Assembly (NCBI GenBank): GCA_003161815.1
Contig: PMNN01000226.1
Span: 2,403 to 9,358 of the forward strand
DNA from: Methanobacterium sp.
GTDB taxonomy: Archaea; Methanobacteriota; Methanobacteria; Methanobacteriales; Methanobacteriaceae
Direction of reading: 5' to 3'
Length of the DNA: 6,956 nt
Part shown: piece after piece, positions 1 to 5,829 of the stretch
Layout: each line of letters starts with the position of its first letter
Numbering within the stretch: the first letter of the stretch is position 1
Program-made: the position numbers and the translations under genes
Notes under the pieces: generated by a model
What the model saw: the letters and a program-made list of their open reading frames with translations, nothing else
Told to the model about the DNA's origin: nothing
Database searches by the model: none

Positions 1-2
1 TT

Positions 3-69
3 CCACCTATTTTTGAATTTTTCGTCGGATTAAATATCGATAATTATGTATTAATAATTTTTATATAAA
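3..69 (-). promoter_or_regulatory. Promoter and ribosome-binding site of a gene lying beyond the left edge
   Basis: Read on the minus strand, positions 69-62 spell TTTATATA, a match to the archaeal TATA-box consensus, preceded by an A-rich stretch that could serve as a TFB-recognition element. About 25 bases further on would be a start site near position 39. Positions 8-3 then read AGGTGG, the same Shine-Dalgarno form used before serS in this window. The start codon would lie a few bases outside. The T-run at 73-69 may also help end pyrC transcription. The gene itself is not visible, so this is an inference from signal spacing. Confidence 0.5.
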
Positions 70-97
70 AATCTTTTAAATTCATTATTTATATTGA

Positions 98-1384
98 TTA
101 GTCATAAACAAATTTTCCTTGATTCTTTAAAATCTCTCCTTCTTCCATAACTATCTCTCCCCGCACCATGGTCATAATTGGCATCCCTTTAGTTTTAAAT
201 CCTTTAAATGGTGAATATTTTGCCTTTGATTTGAAATCATCAGGGTTAATGAGTCCTTCTTTTTTCATATTTACTATTACAATATCAGCATCCTTACCCT
301 CTTTTATAAAACCTTTATTCTTGAGATTGAAGATTTTAGCTGGATTTTCACATATTAACCGCTTTAAATCTGTAAATGTCATATTATGTCTGTTTATCTC
401 CGTTAAAAGGAGGGGTAAAGTGGTTTCTAAATTTGGAATCCCTGGAGGGGCATCCCAAATGTTTTTTTCTTTTTCAGTCACTGTGTGGGGGGCATGATCA
501 GTTCCGATAATATCTATATTTGATAAATAACTCATATCTATTTTATTTTCATTATCCCGCAGGGGGGGGTTGGTTTTTGCGAAGTTACCACACTTTTTTA
601 GGTAACTTAAGTTTAAAAGGAGATGATGGGGAGTTATTTCTGACGTGACATTAATATTTGATTTTTTAGCTTTTTTTATTAGATTAATAGATTCTTTGGT
701 ACTGACATGGCAGATATGTATGTTTAAACCATAATCTCGAGCCAATGAAAGAGCATTGGAAACTGCAGTGGCTTCAGTCAGTGGTGGCCGGGCATTTGCA
801 TAAATTTCAGGGTTAAATCTTCCCTTTCTTTTTTCTTTCTCTGTATAATTTTTTATTAATTTTTTATCCTCGCAGTGCAGTGAAATAAGAGGTTTATCAT
901 CATCGATTTTAGATATACTCTTGAAAATATCCGTTAAAAAGTCTTCTTCAACTAGATCCATATATACTTTAAAGGAAACGGGTCTAAGGTCATTGATTTT
1001 CTTTATATGTATTGTATTATCCACCCCGGCGTGAAAACCAAAATCAATTAAACTTTTTTTACGAGCTATTTTAAGCTTTTCTAAGAAGGCCCGACGAGTG
1101 TTAGTAGGAGGTATGGTGTTAGGCATGTCCAATATTGTGGTGAATCCTCCAACAACCGCTGCACTGGTCCCTGTCCTGAAATCCTCTTTATAAGTTAATC
1201 CAGGATCTCTGAGATGAACGTGAGCATCTATTAAACCAGGTAAAATTACTGAACCCTTCATATTCATAATCTCCGCTCTTCGAGGAGCTATTTTTTTAAA
1301 GGATCTGATCTTACCATCTTCAATACATATGGAAATTTCAATATTTTCCGGTACGATTTTACAATCTTTAAGCCAGAAATCCAT
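98..1384 (-). CDS. pyrC: Dihydroorotase (class I, PyrC)
   Basis: Cytosolic zinc amidohydrolase that cyclises N-carbamoyl-L-aspartate to L-dihydroorotate, the third step of de novo pyrimidine synthesis. The 428 residues are full length for the class I family. Visible metal-site and catalytic motifs are DAHVHLRDPG (His55, His57, Arg59), SFKVYM (Lys139, where related amidohydrolases carry a carbamylated lysine), SLHCED (His170), HICHVST (His226) and GTDHAPH (Asp296, His297). The substrate-site motif TNPPLR is at 271-276. The C-terminal part (about 355-415) returns to the composite beta-domain with a GKDADIVIV motif. The ATG at 1384 has AAAGGT seven bases upstream. The gene stands alone and diverges from the nucleotidyltransferase gene. 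One oddity is a run of eight C in the coding strand (569-562) encoding Asn-Pro-Pro-Leu, in an otherwise A+T-rich gene, but the frame is intact. Identification is firm; the lysine assignment rests on family analogy. Confidence 0.95.
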   Translation of the reverse strand: MDFWLKDCKIVPENIEISICIEDGKIRSFKKIAPRRAEIMNMKGSVILPGLIDAHVHLRDPGLTYKEDFRTGTSAAVVGGFTTILDMPNTIPPTNTRRAFLEKLKIARKKSLIDFGFHAGVDNTIHIKKINDLRPVSFKVYMDLVEEDFLTDIFKSISKIDDDKPLISLHCEDKKLIKNYTEKEKRKGRFNPEIYANARPPLTEATAVSNALSLARDYGLNIHICHVSTKESINLIKKAKKSNINVTSEITPHHLLLNLSYLKKCGNFAKTNPPLRDNENKIDMSYLSNIDIIGTDHAPHTVTEKEKNIWDAPPGIPNLETTLPLLLTEINRHNMTFTDLKRLICENPAKIFNLKNKGFIKEGKDADIVIVNMKKEGLINPDDFKSKAKYSPFKGFKTKGMPIMTMVRGEIVMEEGEILKNQGKFVYD

Positions 1385-1425
1385 TTATAAGACCTTTTTT
1401 GTGTAAATAATTATCCAAATCTTTT

Positions 1426-1433
1426 TTTATATT
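1426..1433 (-). promoter_or_regulatory. Candidate TATA box for pyrC
   Basis: On the minus strand this reads AATATAAA, inside a longer alternating A/T stretch extending to about 1440. It lies about 42-49 bases before the pyrC ATG, which would place the transcript start around 1400 and leave a short leader containing the AAAGGT ribosome-binding site (1397-1392). The surroundings are so A+T-rich that other positions are possible. Confidence 0.35.
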
Positions 1434-1501
1434 ATATTATTTGTTAATTTTGAAGGTTAAAAAATCTACTAAATTAATAGGAAATGTATTCAAATTTCAT
1501 A

Positions 1502-1558
1502 AACTTTTTTTAGTTATAAAAAAATAAGATCATTGTGATCATGTTAATAAAAAAAGTT
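1502..1558. repeat. 11-bp perfect inverted repeat, 35-base loop
   Basis: The left arm AACTTTTTTTA (1502-1512) is exactly complementary in reverse to TAAAAAAAGTT (1548-1558). The enclosed segment contains a second small inverted repeat (1528-1540). Together they could form a nested hairpin in RNA or a protein-binding dyad in DNA. The arms are mostly A/T, so chance pairing is a real alternative. Confidence 0.45.
1528..1540. promoter_or_regulatory. Possible operator: GATCA-TTG-TGATC dyad
   Basis: A perfect 5-bp inverted repeat with a 3-base spacer, and one of the few G/C-containing patches in the divergent region. It has the size and symmetry of a site for a small dimeric regulator and lies about 145 bases from the pyrC start and 195 from the nucleotidyltransferase start. 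No regulator is identified, so the role is speculative. Confidence 0.25.
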
Positions 1559-1582
1559 GTTTTAGTTTTTAATTCGAAAATC

Positions 1583-1602
1583 AATTTTTTAATTAAAAAA
1601 TT
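1583..1602. repeat. 20-bp perfect palindrome, all A/T
   Basis: Positions 1583-1592 are the exact reverse complement of 1593-1602, with no spacer; the centre is AATT flanked by T and A tracts. Such A-tract/T-tract symmetry bends DNA and could mark a regulator or histone positioning site. In a region almost purely A/T a palindrome of this size is not very improbable by chance. Confidence 0.45.
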
Positions 1603-1619
1603 AGTTTAAATTTTAATTA

Positions 1620-1632
1620 ATTGTCACACAAT
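1620..1632. promoter_or_regulatory. Possible operator: ATTGT-CAC-ACAAT dyad
   Basis: A perfect 5-bp inverted repeat with a 3-base spacer, the same architecture as the dyad at 1528-1540 but with a different sequence. It lies about 100 bases before the nucleotidyltransferase start codon. It is recorded as a candidate protein-binding site on symmetry alone. Confidence 0.22.
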
Positions 1633-1686
1633 AAAAAAATAAAGAGAAAGAAAATGGTATTTTGTATCTATTTAGCCTAACACCTG

Positions 1687-1694
1687 TTTAAAAT
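1687..1694 (+). promoter_or_regulatory. Weak candidate TATA box for the nucleotidyltransferase/FKBP unit
   Basis: The sequence TTTAAAAT lies 40 bases before the ATG at 1735, which would put the transcript start at about 1715-1720. It is a poor match to the archaeal consensus and there is no clear upstream TFB element. No stronger box is seen at a suitable distance. Confidence 0.25.
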
Positions 1695-1734
1695 AGAAAT
1701 ACTTTTTTAGAATACGTATATTGAGATTTTATAA

Positions 1735-2853
1735 ATGATTAACATTGAAGAATTTGTTGGGAATATCCTTAAAAAGGATAAAAAACTAGTACTTGGAGAC
1801 GTGAAGAAAAAACCTGTATTTGGGGAGATTAGGGATGATGTTAAGATAATCGCAGACTTCACAGAGTATTCACCACTTCATAATGGACATAATCATTGTA
1901 TGATGGAAGCTAAAAAGCAGATATCCGATGGAATTTTTGTTGCTATTGTTCCTGGGCCTTTTGAGCGTAGTGGAAGAGGTTTACCTTACATCATGACTAG
2001 AAAAGCCCGTGCAGATGCAGCAATCAGGGTTGGAGCAGATATTGTAGTTGAAGGACCTCCCATGGGTATAATGGGGTCTGGACAATACTCCTTATGTCTA
2101 GCGAAAATGTTCAAATCTTTGGATACTGATCATATTCCTAGGGGATATAAACCATTTAGAGAATTTAATGAGATAATGCACAGGATAAACCAGGGATTTG
2201 CAGTAGTTCCAAAACCTTATAAAATTGTTGATTTGAAGAGTAAAGAAATACTGTACAATGGGAAACTTGATGAAGATAATTATGTAATAGTCTCTCTTTC
2301 AAAATCTCTTAAAAAAATAGAATTTGATTTTAAGGATAAATTCATCTTCATAAAAAGAGTTGAAGGTGTAAGTGGAACGAAGATACGGGAGGCAATACTC
2401 CACTCTAATTTAAAATCAGTGGAGAATATGCTACCAAAAGAGTCAATTAAAATATTAAACAGAGAAATAACTCATGGTAGAGCACCATTGAATAATATAA
2501 GGGATTCTGAGAACATATTAAGAAGAGTGAATGAAGATTCTATAGAGGATATTGAAATGCTGGCATTGATTGATAAAAAGACTGTAAATGCATTACTATT
2601 AAACAGGCCATTTAAAAATTTGGAAGAAATCCAAAATTGTATTTCTCAGGGATTTAGCCGTCATAACAAGCAGAGAATTCTATCTTCAATGGAGGCAGGG
2701 ATTCCTAAGGATACTATACATAAATATATTGAAAATTATCCAACAGTAATACGTATCTTAAACTATAAGAATAATGAAGTTCTAAATCAATTTAAAAAGA
2801 GAATACCACACAGGAGGCTAGAGATTTGTCAGTTAAAAAAGGAGATTTTTTAA
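1735..2853 (+). CDS. TmcAL/YlbM-like HIGH-type nucleotidyltransferase family protein
   Basis: The protein (372 residues) belongs to the predicted nucleotidyltransferase family that includes bacterial TmcAL (YlbM), which activates acetate with ATP and forms N4-acetylcytidine at position 34 of elongator tRNA(Met). Shared marks are EYSPLHNGH (44-52, the HxGH nucleotide-binding motif), the PGPFERSG loop (73-80) where TmcAL has its NFVQRG loop, [10 protein letters not shown] (100-109) matching the TmcAL IELPF strand, and SGTKIRE (213-219), the ISSTxIR-type second nucleotide motif. The helical C-terminus with [10 protein letters not shown] (335-344) resembles the TmcAL tail. About 36 residues precede the first conserved strand, and the 1735 ATG has only a weak TTGAGAT upstream, so the start is less sure than the rest. 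It overlaps the FKBP gene by 28 bases and is surely cotranscribed with it. Fold and family are well supported; acetate use and a tRNA(Met) target in this archaeon are inference. Confidence 0.82.
   Translation: MINIEEFVGNILKKDKKLVLGDVKKKPVFGEIRDDVKIIADFTEYSPLHNGHNHCMMEAKKQISDGIFVAIVPGPFERSGRGLPYIMTRKARADAAIRVGADIVVEGPPMGIMGSGQYSLCLAKMFKSLDTDHIPRGYKPFREFNEIMHRINQGFAVVPKPYKIVDLKSKEILYNGKLDEDNYVIVSLSKSLKKIEFDFKDKFIFIKRVEGVSGTKIREAILHSNLKSVENMLPKESIKILNREITHGRAPLNNIRDSENILRRVNEDSIEDIEMLALIDKKTVNALLLNRPFKNLEEIQNCISQGFSRHNKQRILSSMEAGIPKDTIHKYIENYPTVIRILNYKNNEVLNQFKKRIPHRRLEICQLKKEIF
2812..2828 (+). promoter_or_regulatory. Shine-Dalgarno motif that fixes the FKBP TTG start
   Basis: AGGAGG at 2812-2817 lies eight bases before a TTG at 2826, all inside the 3' end of the nucleotidyltransferase gene. 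This is one of the two best ribosome-binding sites in the window. It explains an otherwise unusual start codon and implies reinitiation by ribosomes finishing the upstream gene. Confidence 0.85.
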
Positions 2854-3671
2854 GATTAGAATATACAGGGAGGATTCAAGAAACCGGAGAAGTTTTTGAT
2901 ACAACTAACGAAAAAATTGCGGAAGAAGAAGGAATACAACTAGAAAATAAGATATACGGTGCAATTCCCATAATAGTAGGTGCAGGGCATGTACTTAAAG
3001 GTATTGAAGACACACTCATCGACATGGGGGAAGGAGAGGAGAAGGAAGTCGAAATATCACCATTAGAAGGATTCGGAGAACGTGATCCTAAATTACTACA
3101 ACTTATTCCTATATCAGAATTCCGTAAACAAGGCATAAAACCTCAAGTAGGTATGAATATAACCTCTGAAGGTGCAACTGGTAAAATACGGAGTATAAGT
3201 GGTGGTAGAGTTAGAGTAGACTTTAACAATGAACTTGCAGGTAAAACTTTACATTATCAAATTAAAGTCCATAAAATAATACAAGATGATGTAGAGAAGG
3301 TTAGAAGCATGATAGACTTACATTATCCTAATCCTAACATAGACTCTACCAAACATATCGTCAAAATTGAAGATGAAAAAGTTATCATATACATGGATGA
3401 AATGACTAAATTCGATAAAAAACCTTACATGGATATTACATTTGCTCGTTTCCGCATAGCACGTGATATTTGGGAGAACATGGATAAAGTGGATAAAGTG
3501 GAATTTATAGATGTCTTCGAAAAAAAAGTGAATGAAGAGGCAGAAAAGGTTGTTAAACCTACATCTGAGGAAGTGACTGAAGAATCACCGAAAGAATCAT
3601 CTGAAGAAACCTCTGAGATAGCATCTGAAGAGGTATTAGAGGAGCGTATTGAAGAAAAAGAGGAAGAATAA
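2826..3671 (+). CDS. Long-type FKBP peptidyl-prolyl isomerase/chaperone (FKBP26-like)
   Basis: Cytosolic folding helper that speeds cis-trans isomerisation of Xaa-Pro bonds and holds unfolded chains. The order is that of the archaeal long FKBPs such as Methanocaldococcus jannaschii FKBP26. The first half of the FKBP domain covers 5-85 (LEYTG with Tyr13, FDTT with Asp25, [17 protein letters not shown] at 51-67, EGFGERDP at 81-88). The SlyD-type insert-in-flap domain, about 86-136, ends at [10 protein letters not shown]; the last FKBP strand is 141-152. A C-terminal alpha/beta domain typical of FKBP26 spans about 153-235. Residues 236-281 are extra: a disordered tail with about 20 Glu in its last 45 residues, built from 4-residue units. 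TTG at 2826 is the start because AGGAGG precedes it by eight bases and the protein begins where relatives begin. It overlaps the upstream gene by 28 bases. Confidence 0.93.
   Translation: MSVKKGDFLRLEYTGRIQETGEVFDTTNEKIAEEEGIQLENKIYGAIPIIVGAGHVLKGIEDTLIDMGEGEEKEVEISPLEGFGERDPKLLQLIPISEFRKQGIKPQVGMNITSEGATGKIRSISGGRVRVDFNNELAGKTLHYQIKVHKIIQDDVEKVRSMIDLHYPNPNIDSTKHIVKIEDEKVIIYMDEMTKFDKKPYMDITFARFRIARDIWENMDKVDKVEFIDVFEKKVNEEAEKVVKPTSEEVTEESPKESSEETSEIASEEVLEERIEEKEEE
3564..3671 (+). repeat. Degenerate 12-base tandem repeat encoding the acidic FKBP tail
   Basis: Nine in-frame 12-base units run exactly to the stop codon. The encoded tetrapeptides are [32 protein letters not shown], then EEE plus stop. 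The common nucleotide form is TCTGAAGAA followed by one variable codon. Such periodicity suggests growth by slippage or unequal exchange of a short unit, followed by drift. It ends the gene and adds a flexible negative tail. Confidence 0.75.
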
Positions 3672-3693
3672 AAAGAATTTATACTAATAAGAG

Positions 3694-3770
3694 ATTAATC
3701 GTTTTTTTAAAAAACTTTAATACATAATAATTATTTTCTTTTCTTCCCCTTTTTTTTCCTTTTATTTTTC
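3694..3770 (+). terminator. T-rich terminator region of the nucleotidyltransferase-FKBP unit
   Basis: After the FKBP stop there is a small hairpin candidate (3694-3721) with a G-T6/A6-C stem, holding a seven-T run at 3702-3708, followed by long T-rich tracts at 3732-3770 including eight T at 3750-3757. Archaeal transcription ends at T-tracts, so this is a good termination zone. The second tract also encodes, on the other strand, the Lys-rich end of the small minus-strand frame. Confidence 0.55.
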
Positions 3771-3883
3771 CGCTCCATAGTTTCTTTATTCCGCTTAGTG
3801 CGAACTCTTATTTTTTGAACTATAAATATAATCAGCAACACAAGAAATCCTAATCCAACAAAATAATCTTTAAAATTAATCAT
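3731..3883 (-). CDS. Small single-pass membrane protein with polybasic tail, unknown function
   Basis: A 50-residue frame from ATG at 3883 to TAA at 3731. I do not recognise the family. Residues 8-22 (FVGLGFLVLLIIFIV) are an unbroken hydrophobic segment suited to a membrane helix. Residues 24-50 contain 17 Lys or Arg, so the tail should face the cytoplasm and could touch nucleic acid, ribosomes or lipid head groups. No Shine-Dalgarno motif precedes the ATG, but a TATAAATT box (minus strand, 3921-3914) at about 30-38 bases would give a very short leader, as archaeal leaderless genes have. It lies 65 bases after serS in the same direction and converges on the FKBP gene. The case against: Lys codons arise easily on the A-rich strand of a T-rich terminator. 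The case for: a clean start, a coherent helix-plus-basic-tail layout, and CGC/CGG Arg codons in the middle that A-richness does not explain. Confidence 0.5.
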   Translation of the reverse strand: MINFKDYFVGLGFLVLLIIFIVQKIRVRTKRNKETMERKNKRKKKGKKRK

Positions 3884-3913
3884 TTTTTTTACAAGTTTTT
3901 AAATTTAAATATT

Positions 3914-3921
3914 AATTTATA
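3914..3921 (-). promoter_or_regulatory. Candidate TATA box for the small membrane protein
   Basis: On the minus strand this reads TATAAATT, 30-38 bases before the ATG at 3883, within the short gap after serS. The expected transcript start would be about 5-10 bases before the ATG, which would explain the missing Shine-Dalgarno motif. Alternatively the small gene is read through from serS and this is chance. Confidence 0.35.
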
Positions 3922-3948
3922 CATCAAATATTTTAATCTAAGCAAAAT

Positions 3949-5580
3949 TTAAGGCCAAGTCAAAATCTTAGGGACCCTAACCATTTTAACTCTTTCACTA
4001 ACTTCTTCTGGCCAATTATCATTATTAAAACCTTTCTGTGCTAAAAATCCGAATATCCACCGGGAAATGCCAACACCAGTACAACCAGTCCATATGCGAT
4101 GGTTATGGGCTTCCTTTATGGAGAAACCCTCGATAAAGTGAGTTCCATGAATATTGGCTGATATGACAGCAACTCCTTTATCCTGAGTTGGGGCAACCAA
4201 TCGCATCTCATACTTGGGAATATCTGGAAATTCAATACCACGTTCCTCACTCTTACGGCCCTCCAAATAGAATGGATCATCACCCACTTCAGTGTACCAT
4301 TCCAGCTCCATTTCATCAGCCATATCCTGAGATATACGGAGAGTAGCGTCACGAATTTCCTCTACCTGTGATGGAGTTCCCAGCCACACCAATTCTATCC
4401 TCTGCAATTCATGAACTCTATCTAAACCCTTAGCTCCTCCTGCTTCCCAACGATAAGTCCAACCACTGCGGTCAAAGAATTTTATAGGAAGCTCCTCTTC
4501 ATCTATAACTTCATGCGAGAAGAATTCATAAAAAGGCTCACACTGGGCTGGTGCCAGGACATAAGATGGATCTTTAAGCCCATCTTTCAAAAGAGGGATG
4601 GGAACTTCTTTATTAATTACTAATTCCTGTTTAAATTTTTCAAATAATTCTGGATCTCTCTTAGGGGCCGAGCAATAATACATTCCTTCTGGAAGACCTT
4701 CTAAGTAACGCATTTTATTCATGATTGGTATGGGTATTAGTTTCGGCCACATGCACTCAGTAAAATCAAGTTGGTAAACCAGCTTTTCTAAAAATATATC
4801 TTCTATGGCACGTTGCAATGCAATAAGCTGTGGTCCATAGAACCATTGACCTTTACCTGGGAATTTTTTAACCCAACCTAATCTTGCAGCTTCCTCTGTA
4901 GCATCACCTTCAAAGAAAAATTTTTGTTTAGAACTGGTGGATATGATGGTGCCAGGTTCTATTTTGGTAACTTGTTTAGTGAGTATGTCTGATGGTTGGG
5001 TAACTTCTACTGTGGATTTAAGTCCTGCTTGCTTAGAATCTATAGATTCTTTTATGAACTTTAAAACTCTATCAATAACATGTTTTCTTAATTCTGATTC
5101 CTTTAAATTCTCAAATTTTATTATTAATTTATTCTCTATTATTTCAGAATGGGATACATATGGCATGTCAATGATTCTATCAATAAGAGTAGCCCATAAA
5201 TCTATTTCTCCCACTTTAATTAATCCGGTGGTTGTATCTAATTTGGGTTCTCTTGGGAGTTTTAACTCAATTTTATAGGTGTTTACATGAATTTTACGCA
5301 CACCGATATGATATTTTGTACCTAAAAGTTTAGTTAAAGGATTTTTCATACGTAGTAATGCATCATGTGCCCTTCCACGTCTTCCGGATATAATTTTAAG
5401 TTTTAAAGTATTTTCTTTAAGATTCCACTCAATTATCTTTGAAGCATCCTCTTCCTGATCTTTAGGAATGCCTTTTAGGAATAAATCCTTATTAGACTGT
5501 TCTATAAAATTTTCAATATCCTTTCGTGTTTTTTCTGCATTTTTACTGAATATGATTTCTCCGTCAAGTGTAAATTTCAT
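3949..5580 (-). CDS. serS: Type-2 seryl-tRNA synthetase (methanogen-type SerRS)
   Basis: Cytosolic class II synthetase that joins serine to tRNA(Ser), and to tRNA(Sec) where present. It is the atypical zinc-dependent form found only in methanogens, not the common coiled-coil SerRS. The N-terminal tRNA-binding domain (about 1-190) lacks a coiled coil. The catalytic core has the motif 2 region FFDRSGWTYRWEAGG (368-382) followed by LDRVHELQRIELVWLG (386-401), and motif 3 TGCTGVGISRWIFGFLAQKG (498-517). Zinc ligands in the Methanosarcina barkeri enzyme, as I recall them, are Cys306, Glu355 and Cys461; by motif and spacing these match Cys347 (AQCEP), Glu396 (RIE) and Cys500 here. At 543 residues it is some 40 longer than the M. 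barkeri enzyme, mostly before the core. The ATG at 5580 has AGGTGGAT seven bases upstream, overlapping the pcc1 stop. It is the last gene of the cooC-pcc1-serS operon. Confidence 0.96.
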   Translation of the reverse strand: MKFTLDGEIIFSKNAEKTRKDIENFIEQSNKDLFLKGIPKDQEEDASKIIEWNLKENTLKLKIISGRRGRAHDALLRMKNPLTKLLGTKYHIGVRKIHVNTYKIELKLPREPKLDTTTGLIKVGEIDLWATLIDRIIDMPYVSHSEIIENKLIIKFENLKESELRKHVIDRVLKFIKESIDSKQAGLKSTVEVTQPSDILTKQVTKIEPGTIISTSSKQKFFFEGDATEEAARLGWVKKFPGKGQWFYGPQLIALQRAIEDIFLEKLVYQLDFTECMWPKLIPIPIMNKMRYLEGLPEGMYYCSAPKRDPELFEKFKQELVINKEVPIPLLKDGLKDPSYVLAPAQCEPFYEFFSHEVIDEEELPIKFFDRSGWTYRWEAGGAKGLDRVHELQRIELVWLGTPSQVEEIRDATLRISQDMADEMELEWYTEVGDDPFYLEGRKSEERGIEFPDIPKYEMRLVAPTQDKGVAVISANIHGTHFIEGFSIKEAHNHRIWTGCTGVGISRWIFGFLAQKGFNNDNWPEEVSERVKMVRVPKILTWP

Positions 5581-5587
5581 TTTATTA

Positions 5588-5595
5588 ATCCACCT
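5588..5595 (-). promoter_or_regulatory. Ribosome-binding site of serS overlapping the pcc1 stop
   Basis: The minus strand reads AGGTGGAT, seven bases before the serS ATG. Its first two bases belong to the pcc1 TAG stop codon. This ties serS translation to ribosomes finishing pcc1 and supports the 5580 start. Confidence 0.75.
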
Positions 5596-5821
5596 ATTCT
5601 CTAAGTGCCATAATTTTCTCCACTATTATCTCACTGAAAAGTAGATCATCAATGGTGGCGAGTATGGTTCTTAGTGAATCACCATTTAAATTACAAATGT
5701 AACAATAATTAATTCTATATGAATCTATAAATCCTAGATTATCTGGTTGCAATGATTTCAGAGTTAATTTAGCTTCTTCTTCTTCTGAATATTTGAAGGT
5801 AATCCTAGCTTTAATATTCAT
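5594..5821 (-). CDS. pcc1: KEOPS complex subunit Pcc1
   Basis: Small alpha/beta protein that dimerises and holds Kae1 in the KEOPS complex, which transfers threonylcarbamoyl to A37 of ANN-decoding tRNAs (t6A). The family pattern is visible: an opening strand KARITFKYSEEEEAKLTLKS, a QPDN turn, and the conserved end DSLRTILATIDDLLFSEIIVEKI forming the long C-terminal helix. Two starts are possible. GTG at 5833 gives 79 residues and overlaps the ATPase stop as GTGA, but has no ribosome-binding site. ATG at 5821 gives 75 residues, begins MNIKARI like other Pcc1 proteins, and has AAAGTGA eight bases upstream, so I prefer it. The gene sits between the cooC-like gene and serS, with 13 bases to serS. 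Pcc1 beside a tRNA synthetase makes functional sense; the other KEOPS subunits are not in the window. Confidence 0.85.
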   Translation of the reverse strand: MNIKARITFKYSEEEEAKLTLKSLQPDNLGFIDSYRINYCYICNLNGDSLRTILATIDDLLFSEIIVEKIMALRE

Positions 5822-5829
5822 TTTAATTT

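Larger units (their letters stand above)
1385..1734. other. 350-base divergent intergenic region, no gene seen
   Basis: This stretch separates the divergent pyrC and nucleotidyltransferase genes and must hold both promoters. It is extremely A+T-rich, with stop codons in all frames and no tRNA-like or other recognisable RNA. It holds several inverted repeats, listed separately (1502-1558, 1528-1540, 1583-1602, 1620-1632), which are more than two short promoters need. I see no insertion-sequence end or CRISPR-like repeat. Confidence 0.7.

Noticed and set aside
168..497. Plus-strand open frame opposite pyrC
   Set aside because: It lies entirely antisense to conserved dihydroorotase sequence, has no ribosome-binding site and no recognisable motif.
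562..569. Possible frameshift at the C8 run in pyrC
   Set aside because: The reading frame is continuous and the TNPPLRD motif is intact on both sides.
1502..1602. Inverted repeats as insertion-sequence or CRISPR remnants
   Set aside because: No transposase fragment, no flanking direct duplication and no regular repeat-spacer pattern; the arms are mostly A/T tracts.
2876..3136. Minus-strand open frame opposite the FKBP gene
   Set aside because: Low-complexity Ser/Pro-rich shadow of a Glu/Gly-rich domain on the other strand; no initiation signal.
4116..4352. Second minus-strand frame inside serS
   Set aside because: Same strand, shifted frame, within the conserved catalytic core of SerRS; no sign of a frameshift joining the two.
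4937..5278. Plus-strand open frame opposite serS
   Set aside because: Antisense shadow of the SerRS N-terminal domain with no motifs or ribosome-binding site.
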